Counted from the stretch's first letter, positions 19,670-28,516 are shown. The stretch is DNA of 64,000 nt from JAICMB01 sp035295125 (GCA_035295125.1 DATGJP010000074.1:62001-126000); one strand, 5' to 3'. Numbers and translations: made by a program. Notes: generated by a model from the letters alone, not told the origin.

Positions 19670-21175
19670 CTAATCTCGCGCGACCAGCGAGCGCATCCGC
19701 CGTACCACTTCATTAATCCCAAGAATCTGCGTCGACAACTCTGTGCTAGCCGCCGCGCTCTCCTCGGCATGCGCGGCATTCGACTGCGTCACCTTCTCGA
19801 TGCGGGCAATCGCGGCCCCGACCTGGGCGGTTCCCCTGCTTTGCTCCTCGCTGGCAACGCTCACCTCGTCCACCAATACCCTGACTTTGCCGGATTCATC
19901 CGAGATAGCGCGGATCGCCTCCACCACGTTGTCCACTTTGGCTTTGCCGTCGTTCGACTTGGCAATCGATTCCTCGATCAGCCCGGCCGTATCCTGCGCC
20001 GCCTGCGCGCAACGTTGCGCCAGGTTGCGAACTTCGTCCGCCACCACCGCAAATCCCAACCCCGCTTCTCCGGCCCGAGCCGCTTCCACCGCGGCATTTA
20101 GCGCCAGAATGTTGGTCTGGAACGCAATCTCGTCAATCACCTTGATGATCTTCGAAATCTTCCCGCTTTGCGTGGTGATCTCGGTGATGGAATGCACCAT
20201 TTCCTCCAGCGACTGGTTCGTTGCGACAAATCTGCGCTGCGAATCTGTCACTAACTCCGCCGCGGCGCGCGAACTCTCGCTGTTCTTTCGCGCCATGGAT
20301 CCGATCTCCTCGCTCGACGACGACGTTTCCTGCAGCGACGCCGCCTGTTCCACCGCCCCCTGTGCCAACGACTGGCTCGCGGAACTCAACTGCTGCGCCG
20401 AAGCCTCCACCTGGGCTACCGCCTCGCTCACTTCCAATAGCCCCTCGCGCAACGTTTTCGAGATGCGGTGAACCAGCCACAGAACCGCGCCTGCCACCAG
20501 CACATTCAGAAAAATGAGCAGGAACGCTTCGCGGCGGCTGCCTTGGACATCGGCTCGTCCCTGCTCGTCGGAAAGCAAAAGCACTGCGTGCGCCCGGTCA
20601 GCCAAAAGCTTTGCGGCCTTCTCCGCCTCCGTCAAAATCGGAAACATCCTGTCAGTCAGAATAGTGTGGGCGTCTTCAAATTTCCCGGTACTAGCGAGCG
20701 CCACGTATTCCTTGTTGTGCTCCAGCCAGCTACGCGCCCCAGCCTCCACGCTATCCAGGGCCTGGCGGGAAACATCGTCTGTAAGCAACGGGCGTACTTC
20801 CCCGGCCTGCCGGCTTACCGCCTTTCCCGCCGACTCGAGTCTCTGTATGATTTCGTCGATATTGGCCGACGTATGACAAGCCGAGCAAGTGGCGGCTTCG
20901 CTGCTGCCTGCCTGGGAAGCGGCGCCGTGGTGTTCCATTTGAACGATCGTGTACGCGATCTGCTCGCGCATGGTCTCGCTCTTCATCTCCTGGAATGCTC
21001 CCCGGGCCGTGGCAATATCGTCCAGTTTCTTTGCGGTCGTGTTCACCGCCGCATCCAGAGAATGGCCCAAAGTAGAGATGGCCCTTAAGGAGGTGTAGCT
21101 CAACATCAACAGTGTGAACACCAGAGACGCTACACCGAGCGACAGTTTTGTTTTGACGGTTAGCCGATGAGACAT
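19670..21175 (-). CDS. Chemoreceptor with periplasmic c-type heme motif (CxxCH)
   Basis: 501-aa methyl-accepting chemotaxis protein. TM1 about 11-29, periplasmic helical sensor about 30-216, TM2 about 217-235, then the cytoplasmic signalling coiled coil with tip DEIAFQTNILALNAAVEAAR and no recognisable HAMP linker. The sensor holds CSACH at residues 97-101 (20887-20873), the covalent attachment site of a c-type heme, in a helical (4HB-like) domain. Heme-bearing receptors such as Desulfovibrio DcrA and Geobacter sensors detect oxygen, redox or NO; that role is inferred here. His82/His83 (MEHHG) or others could be the distal heme ligand. It lies 54 bases downstream of the glucanase gene on the same strand. 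Confidence 0.88.
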   Translation of the reverse strand: MSHRLTVKTKLSLGVASLVFTLLMLSYTSLRAISTLGHSLDAAVNTTAKKLDDIATARGAFQEMKSETMREQIAYTIVQMEHHGAASQAGSSEAATCSACHTSANIDEIIQRLESAGKAVSRQAGEVRPLLTDDVSRQALDSVEAGARSWLEHNKEYVALASTGKFEDAHTILTDRMFPILTEAEKAAKLLADRAHAVLLLSDEQGRADVQGSRREAFLLIFLNVLVAGAVLWLVHRISKTLREGLLEVSEAVAQVEASAQQLSSASQSLAQGAVEQAASLQETSSSSEEIGSMARKNSESSRAAAELVTDSQRRFVATNQSLEEMVHSITEITTQSGKISKIIKVIDEIAFQTNILALNAAVEAARAGEAGLGFAVVADEVRNLAQRCAQAAQDTAGLIEESIAKSNDGKAKVDNVVEAIRAISDESGKVRVLVDEVSVASEEQSRGTAQVGAAIARIEKVTQSNAAHAEESAAASTELSTQILGINEVVRRMRSLVARD

Positions 21176-21229
21176 GGTCGATGGGCCTAACTCCTTATCG
21201 GCCCACGACCGGGAGAAAATCAGTAATTT

Positions 21230-22033
21230 CTATCGTCGAGGTGGTTCAGGCGAGGTGTTTTGCCACACTTGCACCCAATCCACCAGCATCATCTGTGGAA
21301 ATACCGTCGTGGAATCCGGATTCCCCGGCCACGACCCGCCGACGGCCACGTTCAACAGCAGGAAAAACGGATGATCGAAAACCCATTTTGTGCCGACAGG
21401 AAGATTGGACGGAGTCACGGTATAGTAGCGATGTCCGTCGACCAGAAAAACCATGATGTCCGGCGACCATTCGACCCCATAAACGTGATAGTCGTCCGCG
21501 AACCTCTGCGCGGCAGGCAACTCGAATTTCGCGGTCAGCGGGCTGTCTCCGGAATACCCGGGCCCGTGCAGGGTTCCATGAACGATCAATGGCTCTTTCC
21601 CGATGTTCTCCATGATGTCGACCTCGCCGCAGTCCGGCCAACCTACTGACGAGATGTTGTCTCCCAGCATCCAGAACGCCGGCCACAATCCCTGCCCGTA
21701 CGGAATCCTGATGCGCGCCTCGATGCGCCCATACTGAATCGCAAAGCGGCCCTGCGTCTTCAGCCGCGCCGATGTGTATGATCCGTCCGGCATCCGCACG
21801 GCCTTAATCACCAGGTTTCCGCTGCCATCCTGAAAAACGTTCGTGGGTTGGTTGGTGTAAATCTCCAGTTCCTGGTTGCCCCAACCGCCTCCACCCAGGT
21901 CGTAAGTCCACTTCGTCGCGTCGGGAGCAGTGCCCGCCGGCCCTTTGAAATCGTCGCTCCAGACGATCTTCCATGCCGCGTGCGCCGGCATCAGCGCCAT
22001 CATGGAAATCGCTGCCGCTAACAGAAATCGCAT
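21230..22033 (-). CDS. Glycoside hydrolase family 16 (laminarinase/beta-glucanase-like)
   Basis: 267-aa secreted enzyme. Signal peptide about 1-20 (MMALMPAHAA). The GH16 catalytic motif is E137-V-D139-I-M-E142 in GEVDIMENIG: nucleophile E137, helper D139 and acid/base E142. WNxELEIYT-like motif (GWGNQELEIYT) and GLWPAFWMLGDN are typical of beta-1,3(4)-glucanases acting on laminarin or lichenan. The ATG at 22033 overlaps the stop of the MutS-like gene (TGATG); a GTG at 22036 precedes it. Its role is breakdown of fungal or plant beta-glucan outside the cytoplasm. Confidence 0.9.
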   Translation of the reverse strand: MRFLLAAAISMMALMPAHAAWKIVWSDDFKGPAGTAPDATKWTYDLGGGGWGNQELEIYTNQPTNVFQDGSGNLVIKAVRMPDGSYTSARLKTQGRFAIQYGRIEARIRIPYGQGLWPAFWMLGDNISSVGWPDCGEVDIMENIGKEPLIVHGTLHGPGYSGDSPLTAKFELPAAQRFADDYHVYGVEWSPDIMVFLVDGHRYYTVTPSNLPVGTKWVFDHPFFLLLNVAVGGSWPGNPDSTTVFPQMMLVDWVQVWQNTSPEPPRR

Positions 22034-23814
22034 CACACTTCCAAGCCAACGGAGCGCATCAGCTCGAGCGCGTTGCTATGCTCGACGACGCCGGGCATCA
22101 GGTGATAATTGAACTGCAGTTGCCCATCCACGATTGTATCGGTGAAATGCACATTCGCGGCCCGCTCTTCGAGCATATCGGCGATCCCTACCAGCGCGAG
22201 ATCGTGCGTCGTAATCATGCCGATAGCGCCACGGTCCACCAGCGAGCGCACAATTGCCGCGGCCCCGATTCTGCGGTCGTGAGAATTCGTGCCGCTTAGG
22301 ACTTCGTCAATCAGGAACAACAGCGGGCGGTCACCTTGCGTCAGGTCTTTGATGTGGCGCAGGCGCGTGATCTCGGCATAAAAGCGCGAGCGGCCGTCCT
22401 GCAGCGAATCGACCACGCGAATCGACGCGCCCACGGTGACCGGCGATATCTTCAGCCGCCGGGCTCGCACCGGCGCGCCAGCCCATGCCATTACGGTGCT
22501 GAGGCCAACGGACCGCAGCAGCGTGCTCTTGCCCGACATGTTCGAGCCGCTGACGATGAGCAGCTGCAAATCTCCTCCCAAACGCACGTCGTTGCGGACG
22601 CAGCCGGTTTCCGACATCAGCGGATGGCCCAACGCTTCTGCATCGAATTCGGCTGGGCCCGCGGCTATTGTGGGAAATACGTCGGCGGGATGTTCGAAGC
22701 TGTAGCTAGCCAGTGAACACAGCGCTTCAAATTCACCGACGGCAAGCAGCCACCGCCGGATTCCCGGGCCCGAACGTGTGCGCCACTCCTCCACCGCCAT
22801 CGCCATTTGCGTTCCCCACAGGAAAGCGGCGAGGATCGGCGCCAGGAATTGATTGTGCTGGTACTCCCACAAATCAACCAGTTTTCCGAGCCGGCGTATT
22901 CGGTCCGACGCGATCTGGTGATCGATTTGAAGCTCCTCCTGCATCCGGCGAAGAAGCGGCGCCGCAAACTTCTGTTGTTCGATACACCGCAGAACATCGG
23001 CGACCAGCGAGAGTTCCTGGGCCGGCTTTTGAACGGCGTCATGCACGCGCTGAACCCGCTGGTGAAGCCATCCGCTAAAGACGAGTTCCACCAGGATCGC
23101 GGCCAGAAAGGGCGTGCGCTTCGTTACGCCGGCCATGTACAGCCCCAGCGTAATGACGAAGATCGCAACGATCGCCTTGGCGGCGTTTCGGCTTCCGCGT
23201 GGAAACCGGACGGGTGGTTCTTCGCCCCATTTGGAAAGCGGCTCCAACTTTACTCCGGAACGGAGAGTCTCTCCGAGAACCGCCAACTCCTCCCGCAAGT
23301 CGAGACGCTCCCGCAGATCCGCAACGGCCTGCTGCCGTTCCAATACTGCCTCGGCCGACGAGGGACTGAGCAGCCAACTGGCGAGCACCTCCTCGCCGGG
23401 CAAAGTCCGTGCCGTGCAAAGCAACTCAAACAGTGATCCGCGCCCGAGAATATCGAGATCATCCGCATAGACGTGCGAGGCATCGCGATAGTGCTCGCCG
23501 CCTTCGCCTTTGCCGATCCAGCGATCTTCAATCCGCGCCATGCCCTGTTCATAGAACTTCACGGCGCGATTCGCCCGCTCCAGGCGCTCCAGCACCCGGG
23601 AATGCCACCACATCAGCCACATGAAAACAACGAACGGAACCACCAGCCAGAACGGCGATAGCCACACCCGCCCAAATATGAAATACGACAGCACTGCCGC
23701 TGCGAGGCCCACGCCAAGCCGGTAATTGCCGATCCTCCGATGCAGGCGCTCCTGGGTGTTCTGTATCGCCCGGCGCTGTTCCAGCCGGGCGCGATATTCC
23801 GCGGCAACGTCCAC
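22033..23814 (-). CDS. Membrane-anchored MutS-family ATPase (no Smr domain)
   Basis: 593-aa MutS-like protein. Two hydrophobic segments near the N-terminus (about 36-50 and 54-70) and another pair at about 213-250 suggest membrane anchoring. The MutS core domain III and the ABC-type ATPase domain V follow: Walker A GSNMSGKST at 423-431, Walker B LLFLIDE at 498-504, signature region SGTNSHDR. The mismatch-recognition domain I and a C-terminal Smr domain are absent. Start is GTG at 23814. A stand-alone Smr protein is divergently encoded only 19 bases away. Function unknown; not expected to be the main mismatch-repair MutS. Confidence 0.85.
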   Translation of the reverse strand: MDVAAEYRARLEQRRAIQNTQERLHRRIGNYRLGVGLAAAVLSYFIFGRVWLSPFWLVVPFVVFMWLMWWHSRVLERLERANRAVKFYEQGMARIEDRWIGKGEGGEHYRDASHVYADDLDILGRGSLFELLCTARTLPGEEVLASWLLSPSSAEAVLERQQAVADLRERLDLREELAVLGETLRSGVKLEPLSKWGEEPPVRFPRGSRNAAKAIVAIFVITLGLYMAGVTKRTPFLAAILVELVFSGWLHQRVQRVHDAVQKPAQELSLVADVLRCIEQQKFAAPLLRRMQEELQIDHQIASDRIRRLGKLVDLWEYQHNQFLAPILAAFLWGTQMAMAVEEWRTRSGPGIRRWLLAVGEFEALCSLASYSFEHPADVFPTIAAGPAEFDAEALGHPLMSETGCVRNDVRLGGDLQLLIVSGSNMSGKSTLLRSVGLSTVMAWAGAPVRARRLKISPVTVGASIRVVDSLQDGRSRFYAEITRLRHIKDLTQGDRPLLFLIDEVLSGTNSHDRRIGAAAIVRSLVDRGAIGMITTHDLALVGIADMLEERAANVHFTDTIVDGQLQFNYHLMPGVVEHSNALELMRSVGLEV

Positions 23815-23833
23815 AATGCTACGTTAGCAGGAC

Positions 23834-24106
23834 GTGGATGAAGAACCCGTTCGCATCCCGATCACGGACGTCTTCGACCTGCATACCGTGCCGCCGCGCG
23901 ATGTTAAGCCGATCGTCGAAGAGTATCTGATCGAGGCTCACCGTTTGGGTTTACGTGCGCTACGCATCATTCATGGCCGCGGCATAGGAGTCCAACGCGA
24001 GATTGTGCGTTCGGTTCTGGCGAACACATCTTTCGTGGAGAGTTTTGGCGACGCACCGGCGGCGGCAGGCGGCTGGGGCGCCACCATCGTAACGCTCAAA
24101 AACTAA
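23834..24106 (+). CDS. Small Smr-domain protein
   Basis: 90-aa protein that is a single Smr (small MutS-related) domain. It shows the family motifs FDLHTVPPRDV (about 13-23; the D-L-H motif of the Smr active site), LRIIHGRG (about 42-49) and the basic segment before GGWGATIVTL at the end. Smr domains are nucleases or RNA/DNA-binding modules, often fused to MutS2. The start is GTG at 23834; the gene is divergent from the MutS-like gene with 19 bases between the two GTG codons, so their expression is probably linked by a shared or overlapping promoter. Confidence 0.85.
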   Translation: MDEEPVRIPITDVFDLHTVPPRDVKPIVEEYLIEAHRLGLRALRIIHGRGIGVQREIVRSVLANTSFVESFGDAPAAAGGWGATIVTLKN

Positions 24107-24171
24107 CGATCAGCCGGCAATACGCGCTCGTTCCCGGAAAACTATGCGCCGTCTGATGCCGGCGTCCCACG

Positions 24172-24684
24172 CTAGAAGCGATAAACCGGCGGCGTAATGC
24201 CCTTCGCTCGCTCGTACACCTCGGCCTGCGCCCGATGGTGCGCGGTGTGTACGAACATCCCAAGCAGAATCTCGCGCCCCGTGGCCTCCGGACGCTCATA
24301 CCAGTCCAGTTTGTAGGTCCTCGCAAGTTGCTCGGGAGTGAATTTCCCGAGTTGCCCGATGCAATAATCGAACGATTTCCGCAACAGGTCCATTGCGATC
24401 GCCTTGGCCTGACCTTTTGGCAGTTCCTTGGGAACCTCCAACGGGTTGGGCACACCGGCAACCTGGGCAAAACGGAATGACTGTGAACTCGCGATGTGGA
24501 TCATGAGCGCGGCGAAGCTCATTTCTCCGTCAGCGACCTTGAAACCGTATTGATCGGCCGGCATAGCATCGGCGACCGCGAGAGTAAATTCCTTCGACAT
24601 CTGCCATTCCTTGACAATTTGCTCGTTCGAAGGAGCAACCTGGGCGTACCCGGCGACCCAGAGCAGGAGCACAGCGAAACGCAT
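24172..24684 (-). CDS. Exported DinB-family four-helix protein
   Basis: 170-aa DinB/DUF664-like protein. Short signal peptide (FAVLLLWVAGYAQVA). Possible metal-binding histidines are placed as in DinB_2: MIHIASS (about 61-67) and FVHTAHHRAQAEVY (about 144-157). Family members bind a divalent metal in a four-helix bundle; some are thiol-dependent transferases, but no specific reaction can be assigned. It is the last gene in the minus-strand run and starts 4 bases after the FAH-family gene ends. Confidence 0.8.
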   Translation of the reverse strand: MRFAVLLLWVAGYAQVAPSNEQIVKEWQMSKEFTLAVADAMPADQYGFKVADGEMSFAALMIHIASSQSFRFAQVAGVPNPLEVPKELPKGQAKAIAMDLLRKSFDYCIGQLGKFTPEQLARTYKLDWYERPEATGREILLGMFVHTAHHRAQAEVYERAKGITPPVYRF

Positions 24685-24688
24685 GCAT

Positions 24689-25531
24689 TCAGACTAGCGC
24701 AGTGGGATTCGAGAGCTCGCCGAATCCCGGAACCCGGATCGACACGACATCCCCGGCAGCCAGGGCAGATTCCTCCGTCACGATGATGCCGGTGCCGGTC
24801 AACAAAGCCGAGCCGGCCGGAACGGGATTCGACCGCAGCAAATACTCGATCAGCGTTTCAATTTTACGGTTGAGCTTGGACGTCGAAGTCTCGCCCGAAA
24901 AGATTTCCTTGCCGTCCCGCGTGATCGTGCACGTCATCTCCAGGTTGTAGGGATCGGCGACAGCGTCGGCGGTCACGATCACCGGGCCGAGAGCGCATGA
25001 ACCCGTGTACGTCTTCGATTGCGGCAGATACAAGGGGTTCTCGCGCTCGATGTCCCAGGCGGAGACATCATTCGCGAGCGTGTATCCAAGGATCTTCCCC
25101 GCGCTTCCGAGCACGACCGCCAACTCAGGCTCCGGGGCGGTGAATCGGGAGTCGGACCGGATTCCGATCGGCTCGCCCGGGCCAACGCACACTCGCGATG
25201 TCCCCTTAAAAAACACCTCGGGCCGAGGCTCCCGATAGACGTGAGCGTAGAAGCCTTCGCGCGTACCGTGTTCGGCGTCGCGAAAGGCGGCGCTCGACTG
25301 GTAGGTGCAGCCGCAGGCCCATACTTCGCGTGGCTTAAAGGGAATCAACGGGACTGCGTGTTCCCGAATGGACGCAGCCAACCGCCCCGCCAGTTGTCCG
25401 AGCCCAACATGCTCCTTGTCCGCCCGGCAAATCAACTCGTACAAGCGATACTCCGGAATTGGCCGGGCGTACCCTTCTTCGAAAATGGCGGCCTGAACTT
25501 CGTTATGCCACCGAATTTGTCCTAAACGCAT
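24689..25531 (-). CDS. Fumarylacetoacetate hydrolase family; likely 2-keto-3-deoxy sugar-acid dehydratase
   Basis: 280-aa FAH-fold enzyme. Metal-binding Glu/Asp residues fall in APEPELAVVLG (about 130-140) and GYTLANDVSAWDIE (about 148-161), with a Lys in PLYLPQSKTYTGSCALGP. The RPEVFFKGTSR and ENPLYLPQSK blocks match 2-keto-3-deoxy-D-arabinonate/L-pentonate dehydratases (KdaD/AraD1 type). It follows an aldehyde dehydrogenase gene by 3 bases; together they fit dehydration of a 2-keto-3-deoxypentonate to 2-oxoglutarate semialdehyde and its oxidation to 2-oxoglutarate (Weimberg-type route). The exact sugar acid is not visible. Confidence 0.8.
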   Translation of the reverse strand: MRLGQIRWHNEVQAAIFEEGYARPIPEYRLYELICRADKEHVGLGQLAGRLAASIREHAVPLIPFKPREVWACGCTYQSSAAFRDAEHGTREGFYAHVYREPRPEVFFKGTSRVCVGPGEPIGIRSDSRFTAPEPELAVVLGSAGKILGYTLANDVSAWDIERENPLYLPQSKTYTGSCALGPVIVTADAVADPYNLEMTCTITRDGKEIFSGETSTSKLNRKIETLIEYLLRSNPVPAGSALLTGTGIIVTEESALAAGDVVSIRVPGFGELSNPTALV

Positions 25532-25534
25532 GAT

Positions 25535-26971
25535 TCAGTACTTGAGGTAGATAGTCTTGTAATCGCTGTAAAACTCTAACGCCGCGGGCCCTTGTTCCTT
25601 CACCCCGAAGCTGGATTCTTTGGTGCCGCCGAAAGGCAGTTGGTATTCGACGCCGGCGCTTGGAAGATTGACGGTGAGCAGTCCGGCCTCCATACGATAG
25701 ATGTATTCGAAAACGCGGCTGACATTGGTGGTCTGAATCGACGCCGAAAGCCCGAACGGAATATTGTTAGCGATGCGCATGGCATCGTCGAAATCTTTCG
25801 CCCGCATTACCGCCAGCACAGGACCGAAGATCTCCTCTCGAGCGATGGTCATCTCTTCGGTTACGTCCGCGAAGATGGTAGGAGCGACGAAGTAGCCCTT
25901 GTCGTAAGCACCGCCCGTCAGGCGATGCCCCCCGACTCGCGGCGCGCCCGCTTCTTTCTCGCCAATCCCGATGTACTTCAGATCCGTGTCGAGCTGCGCC
26001 TGGTCCACCGCCGGGCCAATGTCGATGCCGGGCTCCATACCGTTTCCGACTTTCAGTTTCTTCGTCCGTTCCACCAGCGCATCGAGGAAACGGTCGTAGA
26101 TCGAGTCCTCAACGATCGCCCGGCTGGTGGCCGTGCATTTCTGGCCCGTCGAAAAGAATGCGGCGTTCACCACATTCTCGACCGCGGAATTGAAGTCGGC
26201 GTCGGCAAGGACGATGGTCGGGTTCTTGCCGCCCATTTCGAGCTGAATCCTCAACGCCCGTTTGGACGCTTCGCCGTGCAGCCAACGCCCCACCTCGCAC
26301 GACCCCGTAAACGAGACGCCTTTGAGCGGCTTGGCATTCACCAGCGCGCTGCCCAGCTCACCTCCGGCGCCCGCGACAAAATTCACCACGCCTTTCGGTA
26401 TGCCTGCCTGGTGACAAGCCTCGACGATCCTCCAGGCGCTGAGAGGCGCCGAAGAAGCCGGTTTGATCACGACCGTATTGCCGCAAATGAGCGCGGGCGC
26501 CAGCTTCCAGGCCGGGATGGCGCTCGGGAAGTTCCACGGCGTTACAAGCCCCACGACACCCAGCGGCTTCCGGATGGAAAACATGTGCACGCGATCGCGC
26601 TCGGAGGGAACCAGGAATCCCGGCATTCGAGCGCCCTCGCCAGCGAAATAACGAAAGATGTTGATGGCACGCCGCACCTCGCCCTTCGCTTCAGGCAAGG
26701 TTTTACCTTCCTCCCGGGTCATGTCGGCGGCAATTTGATCAAATTCCCGATCCAGGATGTCGGCAACCTTGAAAAGATAATTGCCGCGCGCCGGCGCCGG
26801 CATTCCCGACCACCCAGGAAACGCGGACTGTGCGGCCTCCGCCGCGGCTTCTACATCCGCGGTTGTTCCTTTAACGAAGAGGCCGACCACTTCATCAGTG
26901 TTGGCCGGATTGCGATTCTCAAAAGTTGGCCCCTCAACCCACTCGCCCTGAATGTAGTTGGCAAAAAGCAC
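25535..26971 (-). CDS. Aldehyde dehydrogenase, probably 2-oxoglutarate semialdehyde dehydrogenase
   Basis: 478-aa NAD(P)-dependent aldehyde dehydrogenase. Rossmann region VTPWNFPSAIPAWKLAPAL (about 142-160), catalytic Glu in LEMGGKNP (about 245-252) and catalytic Cys in FSTGQKCTATSR (about 273-284). The ELGGKNP variant with Met, FSTGQKCTATSR and a C-terminal PFGGTKESSFGVKEQG resemble ketoglutarate semialdehyde dehydrogenases. Start is GTG at 26971, sharing a base with the LemA stop (TAGTG). The FAH-family partner lies immediately downstream, supporting a pentose-acid pathway. Confidence 0.85.
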   Translation of the reverse strand: MLFANYIQGEWVEGPTFENRNPANTDEVVGLFVKGTTADVEAAAEAAQSAFPGWSGMPAPARGNYLFKVADILDREFDQIAADMTREEGKTLPEAKGEVRRAINIFRYFAGEGARMPGFLVPSERDRVHMFSIRKPLGVVGLVTPWNFPSAIPAWKLAPALICGNTVVIKPASSAPLSAWRIVEACHQAGIPKGVVNFVAGAGGELGSALVNAKPLKGVSFTGSCEVGRWLHGEASKRALRIQLEMGGKNPTIVLADADFNSAVENVVNAAFFSTGQKCTATSRAIVEDSIYDRFLDALVERTKKLKVGNGMEPGIDIGPAVDQAQLDTDLKYIGIGEKEAGAPRVGGHRLTGGAYDKGYFVAPTIFADVTEEMTIAREEIFGPVLAVMRAKDFDDAMRIANNIPFGLSASIQTTNVSRVFEYIYRMEAGLLTVNLPSAGVEYQLPFGGTKESSFGVKEQGPAALEFYSDYKTIYLKY

Positions 26972-27537
26972 TAGAACGCCACCTTGGGCACCGCGCGGGC
27001 TCCCGGCTCCGTCTTGAAATAAGCATCGTTGCGCTGGAATCCGAAGAGTGCCGCGGCGATGTTCTTGGGGAAGAGCTGGATGTCGGTGTTGTACGACTGC
27101 ACAGTCTGGTTGTACTTGCGCCGTTCTACCGCGATCCGATTCTCGGTGCCCGCGAGCTCGTCCTGCAGCCGCAGGAAGTTCTCGTTGGACTTGAGCTGCG
27201 GGTAGTTCTCCACCACCACGAGCAAGCGGCTCAGAGCTGTATCGAGCTGGCCGTTTGCGTTAATTTTCTCCTGCGGGGTGCGTGCGCCGCCCAGGGCTGC
27301 CCGCGCATCGGTGACTTCTTTAATCACCGTCTGCTCCTGCTTGGCGAATCCTTTTACTGTCTCCACCAGGTTGGGAATCAGGTCGGCGCGCCGTTGCAGC
27401 GCGACATCGACCTGTGACCAGGCGCCGTTGATCGACTCCCGTTCGGTCACCAACTGGTTTCGGTCGCCTATTGCGGTACCGACGATGATAACTCCCAGCA
27501 GAATCAGGACCACGATCACAATCAATGCGATCTTCAT
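26971..27537 (-). CDS. LemA family membrane protein
   Basis: 188-aa LemA protein: a single N-terminal TM (about 4-25) then a long helical cytoplasmic or periplasmic domain. Signature NQLVTERESINGAWSQVDVA (about 28-47), QRRADLIPNLVETVKGFAKQE and NIAAALFGFQRNDAYFK are diagnostic. LemA genes are usually paired with a TPM-domain gene (YgcG-like); here that gene is two positions upstream with a nucleotidyltransferase gene between them. Function not settled (envelope-associated). Starts 12 bases after the nucleotidyltransferase gene. Confidence 0.9.
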   Translation of the reverse strand: MKIALIVIVVLILLGVIIVGTAIGDRNQLVTERESINGAWSQVDVALQRRADLIPNLVETVKGFAKQEQTVIKEVTDARAALGGARTPQEKINANGQLDTALSRLLVVVENYPQLKSNENFLRLQDELAGTENRIAVERRKYNQTVQSYNTDIQLFPKNIAAALFGFQRNDAYFKTEPGARAVPKVAF

Positions 27538-27549
27538 GCGTTCGTCACC

Positions 27550-28257
27550 TCATTTGTCGAGTCGGTCTACAAATGCAACCAGAATCTCGATCTGTTTTAA
27601 ATAACGTTCAAACAGCGTGTCAGGTTCGACGTCGAGTTCCCTCTTCTTCTGCTCGCGCACATCCAGCAGTTCGTGAAACGGGGCGGGATCGGCGCCTAAT
27701 TCGGCCAGTTTGTCCGCAACCTCGCGCTTCGGCCATCCTACGCTCTTGCCCGACAGCAACAGGGCGTGCCGGGCCAGCACGCAGAAGGTGGAAACCGAAT
27801 CCAGCATTAAGCGTAGCAAGGCTTTGCTGTCCGATAAAACGCCGCCGGCTTTTTGGCGCAGGCGAAGCAGCTTGGCGCGCAGGTCGTGCTCCACCTGGGC
27901 ACGATAAAACGTGTGGTCGATCACGAGGTCGGCGATCACGTCTTTTCCGAACAGCACCTTGCGCTGCTCCTGCATGTCGTGAAACTCAATGGGGAAGCAG
28001 TCGGTGGAGGTGCGGACTTCATCCTCGCTCATCAGCAGCGGGCTGGGGTTGCCCAAGCCGGTCCACCAGCGGAAGATCGGCTCAGCATCGGCCAGCTCGC
28101 GAGGCGCAACTTTGGTGAGCACGCAGAAGACATTGAGATCGGAATACTTCGCGTGATGGTTGCCGCCCGCTCCCGAACCATAGAGAATTACGGACACGAG
28201 GCGGTCTTTGTGAGCCGATTGAAGGCGATTCACGAGGTCCGATAGTTTCTTGTCCAT
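27550..28257 (-). CDS. Nucleotidyltransferase-fold protein (second catalytic Asp is Asn)
   Basis: 235-aa protein with a Pol-beta-type nucleotidyltransferase domain at about 15-110: LYGSGAGG (about 25-32) then YSDLNVFCVL. The classical D-x-D metal motif reads D-L-N, so the second Asp is Asn. The second half is helical (HEPN/KNTase C-terminal-like): KALLRLMLDSVSTFCVLARHAL. It may be an aminoglycoside-type or regulatory nucleotidyltransferase or an inactive relative; I recall DLN-type members as a conserved acidobacterial group, so this may be a family feature rather than a lesion. It sits inside the LemA/TPM region. Confidence 0.72.
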   Translation of the reverse strand: MDKKLSDLVNRLQSAHKDRLVSVILYGSGAGGNHHAKYSDLNVFCVLTKVAPRELADAEPIFRWWTGLGNPSPLLMSEDEVRTSTDCFPIEFHDMQEQRKVLFGKDVIADLVIDHTFYRAQVEHDLRAKLLRLRQKAGGVLSDSKALLRLMLDSVSTFCVLARHALLLSGKSVGWPKREVADKLAELGADPAPFHELLDVREQKKRELDVEPDTLFERYLKQIEILVAFVDRLDK

Positions 28258-28280
28258 CTCAGTTTTCTCCGTCGTTTTTC

Positions 28281-28316
28281 CGAAGCGGCGAAACCACCTG
28301 CTTCACCTTCCACGGA
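28281..28316 (-). repeat. Dispersed palindromic repeat, degenerate inverted copy
   Basis: Read on the minus strand it gives GGAAGGTGAAGCAGGTGGTT then TCGCCGCTTCGG, a diverged match to the GGTGGnGCAGGCGGTTTCGCC core. It lies in the 259-base gap between the TPM and nucleotidyltransferase genes; the rest of that gap holds only a second weak pattern (GCTGCACCCCTTCCAC at about 28478). Confidence 0.45.
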
Positions 28317-28516
28317 ATCCAAAACCCGGCGTACGGCAGGTTTGCAACCCGCATCACCACTTTGAAACGCCTCCACATGCACCGGTAACAAACCGGTGCG
28401 CAGGATGCAATCCTGCTTTACTGCGCCAGCTTTTTCCCGTCGTGGAAAAACTTAGCGACATTTGGGTTTCAGCCCGCTGCACCCCTTCCACGATCTCCAA
28501 TAGCCGCAGTGTAAAC

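Noticed and set aside
25592..26974. Plus-strand open frame of 460 codons opposite the aldehyde dehydrogenase
   Set aside because: Antisense shadow of a gene with intact catalytic motifs.
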